A stretch of DNA of 64,000 nucleotides, taken from positions 1 through 64,000 of the forward strand of contig NZ_SJOD01000007.1 of NCBI RefSeq assembly GCF_004331175.1. Direction: 5' to 3'. The translations under genes were made by a program, and so were the position numbers. The stretch's first letter is position 1, and each line of letters opens with the position of its first letter. Below, piece after piece: positions 21,657 to 29,527 of this stretch. The stretch comes from Acinetobacter sp. ANC 4178. GTDB taxonomy: Bacteria; Pseudomonadota; Gammaproteobacteria; Pseudomonadales; Moraxellaceae. Under the pieces are notes generated by a model. It saw only the letters and a program-made list of their open reading frames with translations, was not told where the DNA came from and made no database searches.

Positions 21657-22420
21657 ACACCCCAATACTGATTGCCTTAGAGCAAATTAGTGTCCGTATC
21701 GATGATCGCGACATTCTGAAACAGATTGACTTTTCAATCCATGAACAAGAAATTGTCACTTTAATTGGCCCCAACGGTGCAGGTAAATCCACGCTCATCA
21801 AAGTGCTATTGGGTATTTTAAAACCCAATGCTGGGCGCATGCTGTCGACACGTAAACTTAAATATTCTTATGTACCACAGAAGTTCAACCCATCGCACAG
21901 CCTACCCTTACGTGTGAAAGATTTACTTGATTTAGAGTCCTGCCCTGCCGCAATCAAACAAGAAATTATTCGAGATACAGGCATTGCTAAACTGCAAGAT
22001 TCAAAAGTACAACAGCTGTCTGGTGGCGAACGACAACGGGTGTTATTAGCACGGGCCTTGCTGCGCCAACCCGACCTTTTGGTTCTCGATGAACCTATGC
22101 AAGGACTAGACATTCAGTCTGAAGCCGAACTGTATGATTACGTTCGCAGCCTACCTGAAAAATATCGTTGTGCGGTATTGATGGTATCGCATGATTTACA
22201 GTGGGTGATGCAAGGTACGCAGCGCGTGGTCTGCTTAAACAAACATATTTGCTGTAGCGGTTTACCCGAAAATATTCAGCAACATCCAGAATACCAAGCC
22301 ATTTTTGGCACCAATCGTGTGTTCTATCAACACCATCATGATCATTGTGCCCACGGGGACAGCGCCACAGCCTGCCAACATGATCCTCGTCCTCATATCC
22401 ACCCTGAACCGGAAGCCTAA
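21629..22420 (+). CDS. znuC: Zinc ABC transporter ATPase ZnuC
   Basis: This 263-residue cytoplasmic ATPase has Walker A GPNGAGKST (47-55), signature SGGERQR (131-137), Walker B LLVLDEP (150-156) and the switch histidine H188. The C-terminal 30 residues are rich in His, Cys and Asp, as in other ZnuC proteins. The start lies inside zur and the stop is three bases before znuB. Confidence 0.95.
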   Translation: MSELQPSALNTPILIALEQISVRIDDRDILKQIDFSIHEQEIVTLIGPNGAGKSTLIKVLLGILKPNAGRMLSTRKLKYSYVPQKFNPSHSLPLRVKDLLDLESCPAAIKQEIIRDTGIAKLQDSKVQQLSGGERQRVLLARALLRQPDLLVLDEPMQGLDIQSEAELYDYVRSLPEKYRCAVLMVSHDLQWVMQGTQRVVCLNKHICCSGLPENIQQHPEYQAIFGTNRVFYQHHHDHCAHGDSATACQHDPRPHIHPEPEA

Positions 22421-22423
22421 TAG

Positions 22424-23224
22424 ATGTTGGAATGGTTAGATCTGCTATTACCTGCTTGGACCATGGGGACATTATTGGTGTTTTTAACCGCACCTTTGGG
22501 CTGTTTGATGCTTTGGCGTCGTATGTCATTCTTTGCCGATACCATGGCACATGGCACCTTATTGGGCGTTGCGATTGCAGGTGCACTCAGTTTACCGTTT
22601 TGGATTGGTGTCACTTTACTGGCATTTATGTTGGTCGCCATTTTATGGGTACTGCATGATCCGCGCTTACCCAATGATGCCTTGCTAGCCCTCTGTTCAG
22701 CCACCTTACTGTGTGCAGGCTTAATGTTGATTCAACATTTACCAAGTTTAAGACCTGAATTACTCAGTTATTTATTTGGTGACTTGCTCACGATTGCTTG
22801 GTCAGATTTACCTATGTTTGCGATTGTGATTGCACTGGCACTGGCAGTACTGTTCAAATACTGGAAAGCCCAAATCCAAATTGCGATTGATCCCGACATT
22901 GCCATCAGTGAAGGCGTGAATGCGAAATGGCAACGTTTAATCTTTATGCTACTTTTAGCAGTTTTCACGGTTTTGGCATTACGCGCCGTGGGTTCACTGT
23001 TGATGGGAGCGCTTTTGGTGATTCCAGCACTTACTGCTCGTCTACTCGCACACTCACCTAAACAAATGGTGATTTGGGCTTTTATTGCAGCTCAATTTGG
23101 CGTCAGTGTAGGTCTATGGTCGAGTGCTGCGCTCAATACCCCAACAGGCCTCAGTATTGTGCTGTGTATGGCCTTGGTTTTTGCGCTGATTTTTGCAATT
23201 CAGAAAATGAGAAAAATGGCTTGA
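22424..23224 (+). CDS. znuB: Zinc ABC transporter permease ZnuB
   Basis: This 266-residue inner-membrane permease has about eight hydrophobic helices. It carries the family segments MLWRRMSFFADTMAHG near the N-terminus and RAVGSLLMGALLVIPALTA (187-205). It is the last gene of the zur-znuC-znuB operon, and GGAAG lies just ahead of its ATG. Confidence 0.95.
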   Translation: MLEWLDLLLPAWTMGTLLVFLTAPLGCLMLWRRMSFFADTMAHGTLLGVAIAGALSLPFWIGVTLLAFMLVAILWVLHDPRLPNDALLALCSATLLCAGLMLIQHLPSLRPELLSYLFGDLLTIAWSDLPMFAIVIALALAVLFKYWKAQIQIAIDPDIAISEGVNAKWQRLIFMLLLAVFTVLALRAVGSLLMGALLVIPALTARLLAHSPKQMVIWAFIAAQFGVSVGLWSSAALNTPTGLSIVLCMALVFALIFAIQKMRKMA

Positions 23225-23261
23225 TCCATCATCTTTCATAAATAAGCTTGATTACTCTCTA

Positions 23262-23885
23262 TTATTGATGCACCAAACTTAAAAGTCCCGCAGCACAACT
23301 AAATAGCACAGCAAAAGTACGGTTCATGTATTTTTGCTGTTTTGGGGATTTCAACAGTTTCAACACCTTTGCCGCTAAACCTGTATAGCCCGCCATCACA
23401 ATCAGGTCGATACTGATCATGGTTACGGCCATCATTACATACTGAATCCACTGTGGTTTAGACAAGTCTAAGAACTGGGGCAATACCGCCAATAAAAATA
23501 CGATTGCCTTTGGGTTGCTCATATTCACCAAGAAACCGTAACCCACCAGTTTGGGAATCGACTTAGCCACTTGTTGCTCCTGCTCAATTTGAATGGACTG
23601 TACAGGTGCCTTCCACTGCAAATAAGCCAAATACAATAAGTAGCCCACACCAAACCACTTCACCAACAGAAAAGCCCAAGGCGTTGTGGCAAAAAGCACC
23701 CCTACCCCAGCGGCAACAATCCCAATCTGCACCAACAGCGCCAATTGCAAACCAATCGCATTCCAGTAACCACGACGAAATCCATAGTTTAAACCACTCG
23801 ACATCGACGCAATTGCCCCTGCGCCAGGTGAAACACTAATCACCCAGCATGCCAACATAAACGCTATCCAAACTTGAAAAGACAT
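23262..23885 (-). CDS. LysE/RhtB family amino-acid exporter
   Basis: This 207-residue membrane protein has six hydrophobic segments and the LysE-family hallmarks VSPGAGA (18-24) and NMSNPKAIVFLLAVLPQF. The family exports amino acids and related metabolites; the substrate is not readable. It converges with znuB across 37 bases. Confidence 0.88.
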   Translation of the reverse strand: MSFQVWIAFMLACWVISVSPGAGAIASMSSGLNYGFRRGYWNAIGLQLALLVQIGIVAAGVGVLFATTPWAFLLVKWFGVGYLLYLAYLQWKAPVQSIQIEQEQQVAKSIPKLVGYGFLVNMSNPKAIVFLLAVLPQFLDLSKPQWIQYVMMAVTMISIDLIVMAGYTGLAAKVLKLLKSPKQQKYMNRTFAVLFSCAAGLLSLVHQ

Positions 23886-24048
23886 CGTTACACCACCTCA
23901 GAAAGACAGGTCATTATATGACTTTTCACACATTCAATGTGCTGAGAAATTCTCACTCAGGAATAATACAGTTTAGGCTATTCAGCCATGCATGGATCAG
24001 GCACAATAAACCCAGCCATACATTGAATAAAAATCAAAGGAGCTATAA

Positions 24049-24969
24049 ATGACCGCACAATCCGTAATTTTACCCTTACCTTCAGATCATGCCCGTTTTA
24101 TCGTATTACGTTTAAAAGATTTAATGTTGCCTGAACTGAAAGAAAAGATCGAAGATTTACTGGACACGCGAGATCGTTTAATTACCCAACACCCGCATGC
24201 AGAAATTAAGACTGCGATTGCCTTTGGCCCTGAACTTTGGGTCCAACTCTATTCACAAGTTCCTGAAGGATTCAAACAACTTGATCCAATTCAAGGTGCT
24301 TTTGAAATGCCAGCCTTACCTGCGGATATCCTGATTCATATTGCCTCGCAACGTAGTGATATTTGTTTTACTTTAAGCCAAGCCTTCTTCGACGGGATTC
24401 AAGATAAAGTCGAGGTTTTGGATGAACGTGTGTGTTTTCGCTATTTTGATGGACGAGATTTGACAGGCTTTATTGATGGCACTGAAAACCCGCAATTTCC
24501 TGATGATCGTGCAGAAACGGCACTTTTAGCAGAAGATGCAGGTATTTTTGCAGATGGCTCTTTTGTGTTTGCACAACGTTATGTGCATGATTTAGATAAA
24601 TGGAAACGTCTAAAAGTCGATGCACAAGAAAATGTCATGGGTCGTTCGAAACTAGAAAGCATTGAAATGGATGATGACGTCAAACCAGAAAATGCTCATA
24701 TTGCACGTGTTGTGATTGAAGATGATAAAGGTGATGAAATGGAAATTTTGCGTCACTCTTTACCTTATGGCGACGGTAAAGGTGAGCAAGGCCTGTTCTT
24801 TATTGCTTATACCAAAAATCTTGGCATCATTGATGACATGTTAAAACATATGTTTGGCACAACTGGCGATGGCATTCATGACCGCCTGTTGCATTTTGTG
24901 ACCGCAGTAGATGGTGCTTACTTCTTTGCTCCGAGCGAGGAATTGTTGGAAGAGGTTTTGGAAGTCTAG
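24049..24969 (+). CDS. Dyp-type heme peroxidase
   Basis: This 306-residue peroxidase has the diagnostic GFIDGTENP motif (catalytic D143) and a conserved histidine in the AHIARV segment that would be the proximal heme ligand. It is probably cytoplasmic since no signal peptide is present. No encapsulin gene is nearby. A strong AAGGAG precedes the ATG. The physiological substrate is unknown; YfeX-like proteins act on porphyrins and dyes. Confidence 0.93.
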   Translation: MTAQSVILPLPSDHARFIVLRLKDLMLPELKEKIEDLLDTRDRLITQHPHAEIKTAIAFGPELWVQLYSQVPEGFKQLDPIQGAFEMPALPADILIHIASQRSDICFTLSQAFFDGIQDKVEVLDERVCFRYFDGRDLTGFIDGTENPQFPDDRAETALLAEDAGIFADGSFVFAQRYVHDLDKWKRLKVDAQENVMGRSKLESIEMDDDVKPENAHIARVVIEDDKGDEMEILRHSLPYGDGKGEQGLFFIAYTKNLGIIDDMLKHMFGTTGDGIHDRLLHFVTAVDGAYFFAPSEELLEEVLEV

Positions 24970-24994
24970 ATTACTAATCTTCAAATAATGAATT

Positions 24995-25038
24995 CCCCCA
25001 AGCTAATAACTCGCTCTCTTTAATTATTTGCTTGGGGG
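24995..25038 (+). terminator. Stem-loop after the Dyp peroxidase gene
   Basis: A 9-bp perfect inverted repeat (CCCCCAAGC 24995-25003 with GCTTGGGGG 25030-25038), extended by partly paired AT bases around an internal loop, lies 26 bases past the stop. There is no long T tract, so it may be a weak terminator. It also marks the left edge of the AT-rich accessory block. Confidence 0.5.
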
Positions 25039-25056
25039 TATACATCAAATCGATGT

Positions 25057-25422
25057 TTAATTCAAATCAATCTTTTTCCCATTAAAATATACATTTTGGC
25101 TATCATCCACTTTAAATGACTTAACTACACCTAGTGCTTTGGTTCTGAATAAGCCATTTAAAAAATAAGACAAATAGATAGTTTCTTGTTCACTATCACC
25201 TTCACTATATCTAATAACATATAAAACTCTACCATCACTAGAAGCATTAATATAAGTTGTATCAAATCCTCTTTCGCTTATAAGAAAGCGAAGTTCATTA
25301 TTTTATCGTTGTTTGATATTTCTTTTAACTTCTCATTATTAAGAACATTTTGCTTACACTTTAATTCATTACACATAAATTTATTTTTTTCAAATAAAAT
25401 TGGGAAAGTTCCTTTTTCGTAT
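25057..25422 (-). pseudogene. Frameshifted relative of the T6SS immunity protein
   Basis: On the minus strand two overlapping frames join to give one protein-like sequence. The 5' part (YEKGTFPILFEKNKFMCNE onwards, ATG at 25376) runs to a stop near 25285; the 3' part (ISERGFDTTYINASSDG onwards) runs in another frame to the stop at 25057. A frameshift near 25290-25310 would unite them. The 3' part resembles the C-terminal half of the lipoprotein at 26588-27349: both have a G-V-L/V-L-Y strand, a short acidic EG/D-rich turn, and a G-x-VKS-x-x-x-D-x-S-x-N stretch. No signal peptide remains. It is probably a decayed immunity gene copy. Confidence 0.6.
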
Positions 25423-25423
25423 A

Positions 25424-25984
25424 TTATTTTTTATCTTTTTGTGTTTTTTTGAAAAAATTTTTATCATTTGAATTAAATAAATAACATTCATTCTCAACAT
25501 TTATATTATTATCTTGATATGAAAATATTGTTCCAGAAAAACAAACTTTATTATTATTTTGACTAAATTTAACAACAGGCGGTTCTGACGCAATCTCTTC
25601 TAATTGATCATCAACAAAATAACCAACATATTGATCTAATGGATATACTTTTCTTGTTGTAGGATCTAATACAATAAAGTATTTAACTTTCCTAGGTATG
25701 CCCTTTCCTGTGTCTCTTTCTTTATCAAATACTAAAGCAACTTTATTTTGAGCAAAGTTTACTTTTTGGCTTAATGCATTATTATAAATTTTTAAATAAT
25801 TATCTGAGCAAAAATCAACATATCCTTGCTCAAATTTACACTTTGCAACTTTTTCTCGCGCAATAGCACCATTAGTAATGTTTTTGTTTTCAACATCAAA
25901 ATTTTGATTATTCTCTTTAGAGAAACTACAACTGGATACTACTAAACCAATAGAAAATATCATTACTGTTTTTAAAAATTTCAT
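25424..25984 (-). CDS. Putative lipoprotein, orphan immunity candidate
   Basis: This 186-residue predicted lipoprotein has the N-terminus MKFLKTVMIFSIGLVVSSC with a lipobox. The mature protein is Asn/Lys-rich, with C-K-F-E-Q-G-Y-V-D-F-C and a later C-x-S-G-T-I-F-S stretch and a final E-C-Y-L-F, giving four cysteines besides the lipidated one that may pair in the periplasm. AGGA precedes the ATG by eight bases. It lies in the AT-rich T6SS block but is not directly behind an effector gene. A role as an immunity protein for a lost effector is inferred from location and lipoprotein nature only. Confidence 0.65.
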   Translation of the reverse strand: MKFLKTVMIFSIGLVVSSCSFSKENNQNFDVENKNITNGAIAREKVAKCKFEQGYVDFCSDNYLKIYNNALSQKVNFAQNKVALVFDKERDTGKGIPRKVKYFIVLDPTTRKVYPLDQYVGYFVDDQLEEIASEPPVVKFSQNNNKVCFSGTIFSYQDNNINVENECYLFNSNDKNFFKKTQKDKK

Positions 25985-26027
25985 TTAAATTTTCCTATTT
26001 GTTTAAATGAAGTGCTTTAATTGAACA

Positions 26028-26168
26028 TCAACTTAATAATAAATATTCTCTAAAAACCTTCTCTTGCATATCACTGTCATATAATTTCCCACCAGATAAT
26101 CCCAATGCAGCTTTAGCAGCTGCAATTGTATTAGGACTGATTAAGCAAAACTCTATCAGCAATAAACC
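26028..26168 (-). pseudogene. C-terminal fragment of a possible muramidase-type effector
   Basis: An open 46-codon stretch with no start ends at 26028 on the minus strand. It contains SPNTIAAAKAALGLSGGKL followed by YDSDMQEKVFREYLL. The pattern (helix, LGLSG, aromatic-D-x-x-MQ/LQD, then a hydrophobic helix) recalls the C-terminal part of phage and T6SS lysozyme-like domains. The frame is closed by a stop just upstream and no intact gene covers it. A further fragment with a protein-like frame ends at 26265. Both appear to be remnants of replaced effector or immunity genes. The family assignment is tentative. Confidence 0.4.
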
Positions 26169-26587
26169 TTAGGTTGAAAGTAGCTAGATCCAATTAAACA
26201 TGCTTTTATATGTCAACATACCTGCTAATGTATTGATTCACACTGCCTAGCAACGCTGAGATATTTACTTTACTTCTTTATGCTTCACAAGATACTTTTT
26301 ATCATTGGAAAAAATTATCAATCTAAAGGTGAGCTTGGATTGATAAATAGTAAACCCTAAACTACTCACCCTTGTCACTATTGAAGCAATAGATTATTCA
26401 GCCACTAGTTTTTAAAAAATTCTAATCTAAACTATTATGATCTGTACCATCTAACTAAAAATTAGCATAAATGATCTATTTCACCCCATGCGGCTATGAA
26501 TAGCAAAATATCCTATGGATGCTCAAAGTAAAGTTATATTAATATCTCTATGTCAATGAAGGTAGATGTGAATATTCACATTTTAGG
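26169..26587. other. Non-coding stretch with decayed coding scraps
   Basis: There is no intact gene here. The sequence is AT-rich. One short minus-strand frame (26265 to about 26375, ending NDKKYLVKHKEVK) looks protein-like but has no credible start. No inverted repeat ends or target duplications typical of an insertion sequence could be seen. Confidence 0.55.
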
Positions 26588-27349
26588 TCATTTAACAAAT
26601 TCCCCCTCTGAGTTTAATTTTAGTTTATAATCTTTACCATGCTCTTTATATAAAATCTCGTATTTTTGATTAATTAAAATATTTTTAGAAGCATCTAATG
26701 TAATACTCTTAACTAAGCCAAACTTATTCACAGATATAAGGTTTATTTCTGGATTCTCACCTTCACCTGAAGAAGGAGAGGCAATTAATAAAACACCGTT
26801 AGTCGTTTCTGCAAAAACAACTGAATCACCATAGCTTGGATTAATAAAATTATAAACTTTAATCAGACTAGCACTTTCAATTAAATTAACACGATTACAA
26901 CTATTTTTTTGCTCTGATAAAATACAATTGATATGGTCATTTGAGTTATAAGGTAGCGGTGTTATATAGAACCCATCACCATTTTCCATTTTTCTCAATA
27001 TTTCTGCACTTTTTTTATCTTGATTTAAGCTATTTAACCTAGTCTTATATTCTTGATTATAGCAAGATTCTCGTGCTAAAGCAGCACCCTCGCCCAAACT
27101 ATAATTTAACCTTCCTTCACACTTGTTATAAGTTTCTTCCTCCCATTTTTTAAAGTCTTTTTCTTTATCATTTCTCTTATCTTTTAATTGTTTTTTCAAA
27201 AAAAAATTATCTTTTGAAAGACAGTTTAAATTTTGATTCACATTATCAGATTTACACTTCTTTTCTGAAGCATTTGTACATGAAGATATTAAAATATTCA
27301 GACTTACTAAACATAAAATAAGCACATATTTTTTTCCAAGAAAAAACAT
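26588..27349 (-). CDS. Lipoprotein, probable T6SS immunity protein with LprI-like part
   Basis: This is a 253-residue predicted lipoprotein (signal MFFLGKKYVLILCLVSL, lipobox ILISSC). The central region (about 65-120) has the spacing of the LprI lysozyme-inhibitor family: KWEEETYNKC, a small-residue stretch, then ESCYNQEYKTRLNSL. The C-terminal third is a beta-rich domain shared with the pseudogene at 25057-25422. ATG at 27349 lies just after the effector stop codon with AGGA seven bases upstream, so the two are tightly co-translated. Placement behind a peptidoglycan-hydrolase effector and a periplasmic lipoprotein form both argue for immunity; this is inference. Confidence 0.72.
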   Translation of the reverse strand: MFFLGKKYVLILCLVSLNILISSCTNASEKKCKSDNVNQNLNCLSKDNFFLKKQLKDKRNDKEKDFKKWEEETYNKCEGRLNYSLGEGAALARESCYNQEYKTRLNSLNQDKKSAEILRKMENGDGFYITPLPYNSNDHINCILSEQKNSCNRVNLIESASLIKVYNFINPSYGDSVVFAETTNGVLLIASPSSGEGENPEINLISVNKFGLVKSITLDASKNILINQKYEILYKEHGKDYKLKLNSEGEFVK

Positions 27350-27350
27350 C

Positions 27351-29516
27351 TTAAATTCCTTTAAAATCATCTGGTAAAACCACCTTAAATGGTTTTGGCA
27401 TTTTACTTTTTAACTCTTTAACTGTCCCGTGCGCATGCACAGCTTTACCATTTCCAAAAACCAATCCACTTTTAACTGCTTGATCATGAAATTCATCTAC
27501 CCACATTTTTCTATTATATGTATCAGAATAATATTTATTTGCATAATGCAGATTTTCTCCAATGATAGATCTCTTACCTTTCGATCTTTCTATTAAATAT
27601 GAATTAACAAATTCTTTAATCCTTACACTAACATGAGTAAATGGCATACTCTGAACAGAACCATAAGGCTCTAAACCTTTAGGTCCAGTAATTTTAGAGA
27701 ATTGTCTATGCGCGTTAACAACACTTCTCACTGATTCACCCCAAACACCTGATTTTGTTCTATTTAATATAGTATCAACAACTCCTGCAGCTTGTTCATA
27801 GAAAAATTTCTCAGTTTTAAATTTTATTACTTCTGTTTCTGCAACTTTCATAATATCAATAATATCATTTCGGGATAACACCAACTTCCCATCTAATTGT
27901 GGTAAAGATATATTGTCAGGTTGTGCAATAACACCAGCACAAGAGAATAGTGAACCTTTATTAGCTTTGTTTACTATATTAAATAACTTATCCCCATTAA
28001 GATCAGAAACTGTTTTTTTAAAAAAATTATTATTAAAATACTCTTTCGAGAATCCCATTATATCAAAATGTACCCAAGTTACCGCTCCTTCATCTCCATT
28101 ATTAAATACTTTTGGCTCTAAATAAATCCTATTTAGACTCCTCTGCTCTGTTGCACCCATTTTTTTAGCCATTATCTCTTTTCTAATAAATTCCATATCT
28201 ACCAATTCCCTTGTTCTCTTTCCTTTTTTATTAAAATGAATATCAAGAGCCAAACCCATATGGTTTACAGTTGTCCTTTTCTTTATTTTATTGTTTTCTA
28301 TACACCTATAACCAGATGCAATATAAGCCACTTCAATTTTATTCTTATGAAAATCATTCTTTAAATAAAAATTTAAGGCTTTCAATATCCAGATTAATGA
28401 TCTGTGTAAGCCTGAATACTCATTCGCTTTAGCTAAACCAGATTTTTCCCCCATTCTTCCATTACCAAATCCTGTGCATTTTCCACAATCACAACTAGCA
28501 TTACTCATGAAACTAGCTATTGGATAATCTTTATACATTTGATCTAAAGCCACTAAAACAGAACCACAAATTTTTCCAGTTTCAGGAACCCCCATATAGT
28601 CCCGTTGGAATTGCTTAATACATTTTGCGGTTAGCTCGGTAAACTCATCTGTAGGCAAAGCTCCGCCAAAACCTGCTAAACGAATATTCACCTCTCGAAT
28701 AAGCTCACTAGTACCGCTTGAAATACATTGTGGATTGGTTTTACATAAATTTGGAGCATCTGCTTTCGGAGTTCCACCATCCTGACTGCGATCATCAACC
28801 GTTAATATTTTGGAAACAGTATTTGTGGCTTCATTTAACGTTTTCTTACCTTCTTCATAAAGTTCATTGACTTGCTTTAAAATTTCATCACCTAAAATTC
28901 CTTTAGCTTGTTTAGGCTGTGAACTTACCTGAGAGGATTTCTTTACGTCTGGACTTGTTGAGGCATTAGCGCTTGGTGTTTTATTCTTTTTCTGTATTGC
29001 CTGCTTATTTTTTTCTTGATGTGTATGATTCCCCGTTGCAGGAATATTTACATCCAACTTAATAACTTGACCAATACTGATCTTATTCGGATCATCTATC
29101 TTATTTAAACGCGCCAATGCACGAACTGTTGTGTGATTTTTTTGGGCAATTTCAAATAACGTTTCACCTTTTTTTACAACATGAGTTTTTCTCTTATACT
29201 GCCCACTCTTTCCCTGATTTGTTAATGTCTTTAAATCTAAAAGTACTTTTGGGCTAGTAATCTTTACCAACATTCTATCTTTAGACAGAACAAAACTTTG
29301 TACTCTTACCATTAAACCATTAAACATACTTTTGACATAAACATCCAATACCGTGCCTTTATCTCGGCTAATTTCGACAATACATCCCGATGAATTCGTT
29401 GCACCTGCGGCAATAACTTGCCCAGTTTTCTGATTTTTTACCTGATATTGTACTTTCGAGATCGGACTAGCAAATAAGTCAAGAATCTGTATAGTTACTA
29501 ATGATTTTTTCTTCAT
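27351..29516 (-). CDS. T6SS peptidoglycan-hydrolase effector, multidomain
   Basis: This 721-residue protein is encoded between vgrG and a lipoprotein gene. Domains in order: a transthyretin-like N-terminal beta domain (about 5-90), a LysM domain (111-155), a Lys/Ser/Gln linker (160-205), a peptidoglycan-binding-1-like helical unit (270-325), an M15/VanX-like peptidase domain (about 345-490; ASGYRC, H419-MGLAL-D425, and WVHFD with H483 and D485), and a SleB-type cell-wall hydrolase domain (about 550-690; VAETEV, ILNRTKSGVWG, RQFSKI). It has no signal peptide, as expected for VgrG delivery. Two wall-cutting activities in one effector recall the bifunctional Tse4-type effectors of A. baumannii. 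Enzyme activities are inferred from motifs. Confidence 0.82.
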   Translation of the reverse strand: MKKKSLVTIQILDLFASPISKVQYQVKNQKTGQVIAAGATNSSGCIVEISRDKGTVLDVYVKSMFNGLMVRVQSFVLSKDRMLVKITSPKVLLDLKTLTNQGKSGQYKRKTHVVKKGETLFEIAQKNHTTVRALARLNKIDDPNKISIGQVIKLDVNIPATGNHTHQEKNKQAIQKKNKTPSANASTSPDVKKSSQVSSQPKQAKGILGDEILKQVNELYEEGKKTLNEATNTVSKILTVDDRSQDGGTPKADAPNLCKTNPQCISSGTSELIREVNIRLAGFGGALPTDEFTELTAKCIKQFQRDYMGVPETGKICGSVLVALDQMYKDYPIASFMSNASCDCGKCTGFGNGRMGEKSGLAKANEYSGLHRSLIWILKALNFYLKNDFHKNKIEVAYIASGYRCIENNKIKKRTTVNHMGLALDIHFNKKGKRTRELVDMEFIRKEIMAKKMGATEQRSLNRIYLEPKVFNNGDEGAVTWVHFDIMGFSKEYFNNNFFKKTVSDLNGDKLFNIVNKANKGSLFSCAGVIAQPDNISLPQLDGKLVLSRNDIIDIMKVAETEVIKFKTEKFFYEQAAGVVDTILNRTKSGVWGESVRSVVNAHRQFSKITGPKGLEPYGSVQSMPFTHVSVRIKEFVNSYLIERSKGKRSIIGENLHYANKYYSDTYNRKMWVDEFHDQAVKSGLVFGNGKAVHAHGTVKELKSKMPKPFKVVLPDDFKGI

Positions 29517-29527
29517 TTTTAAGCCTT

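Noticed and set aside
26200..26580. Insertion-sequence remnant
   Set aside because: I looked for terminal inverted repeats, target duplications and transposase motifs and found none; described instead as decayed coding scraps.
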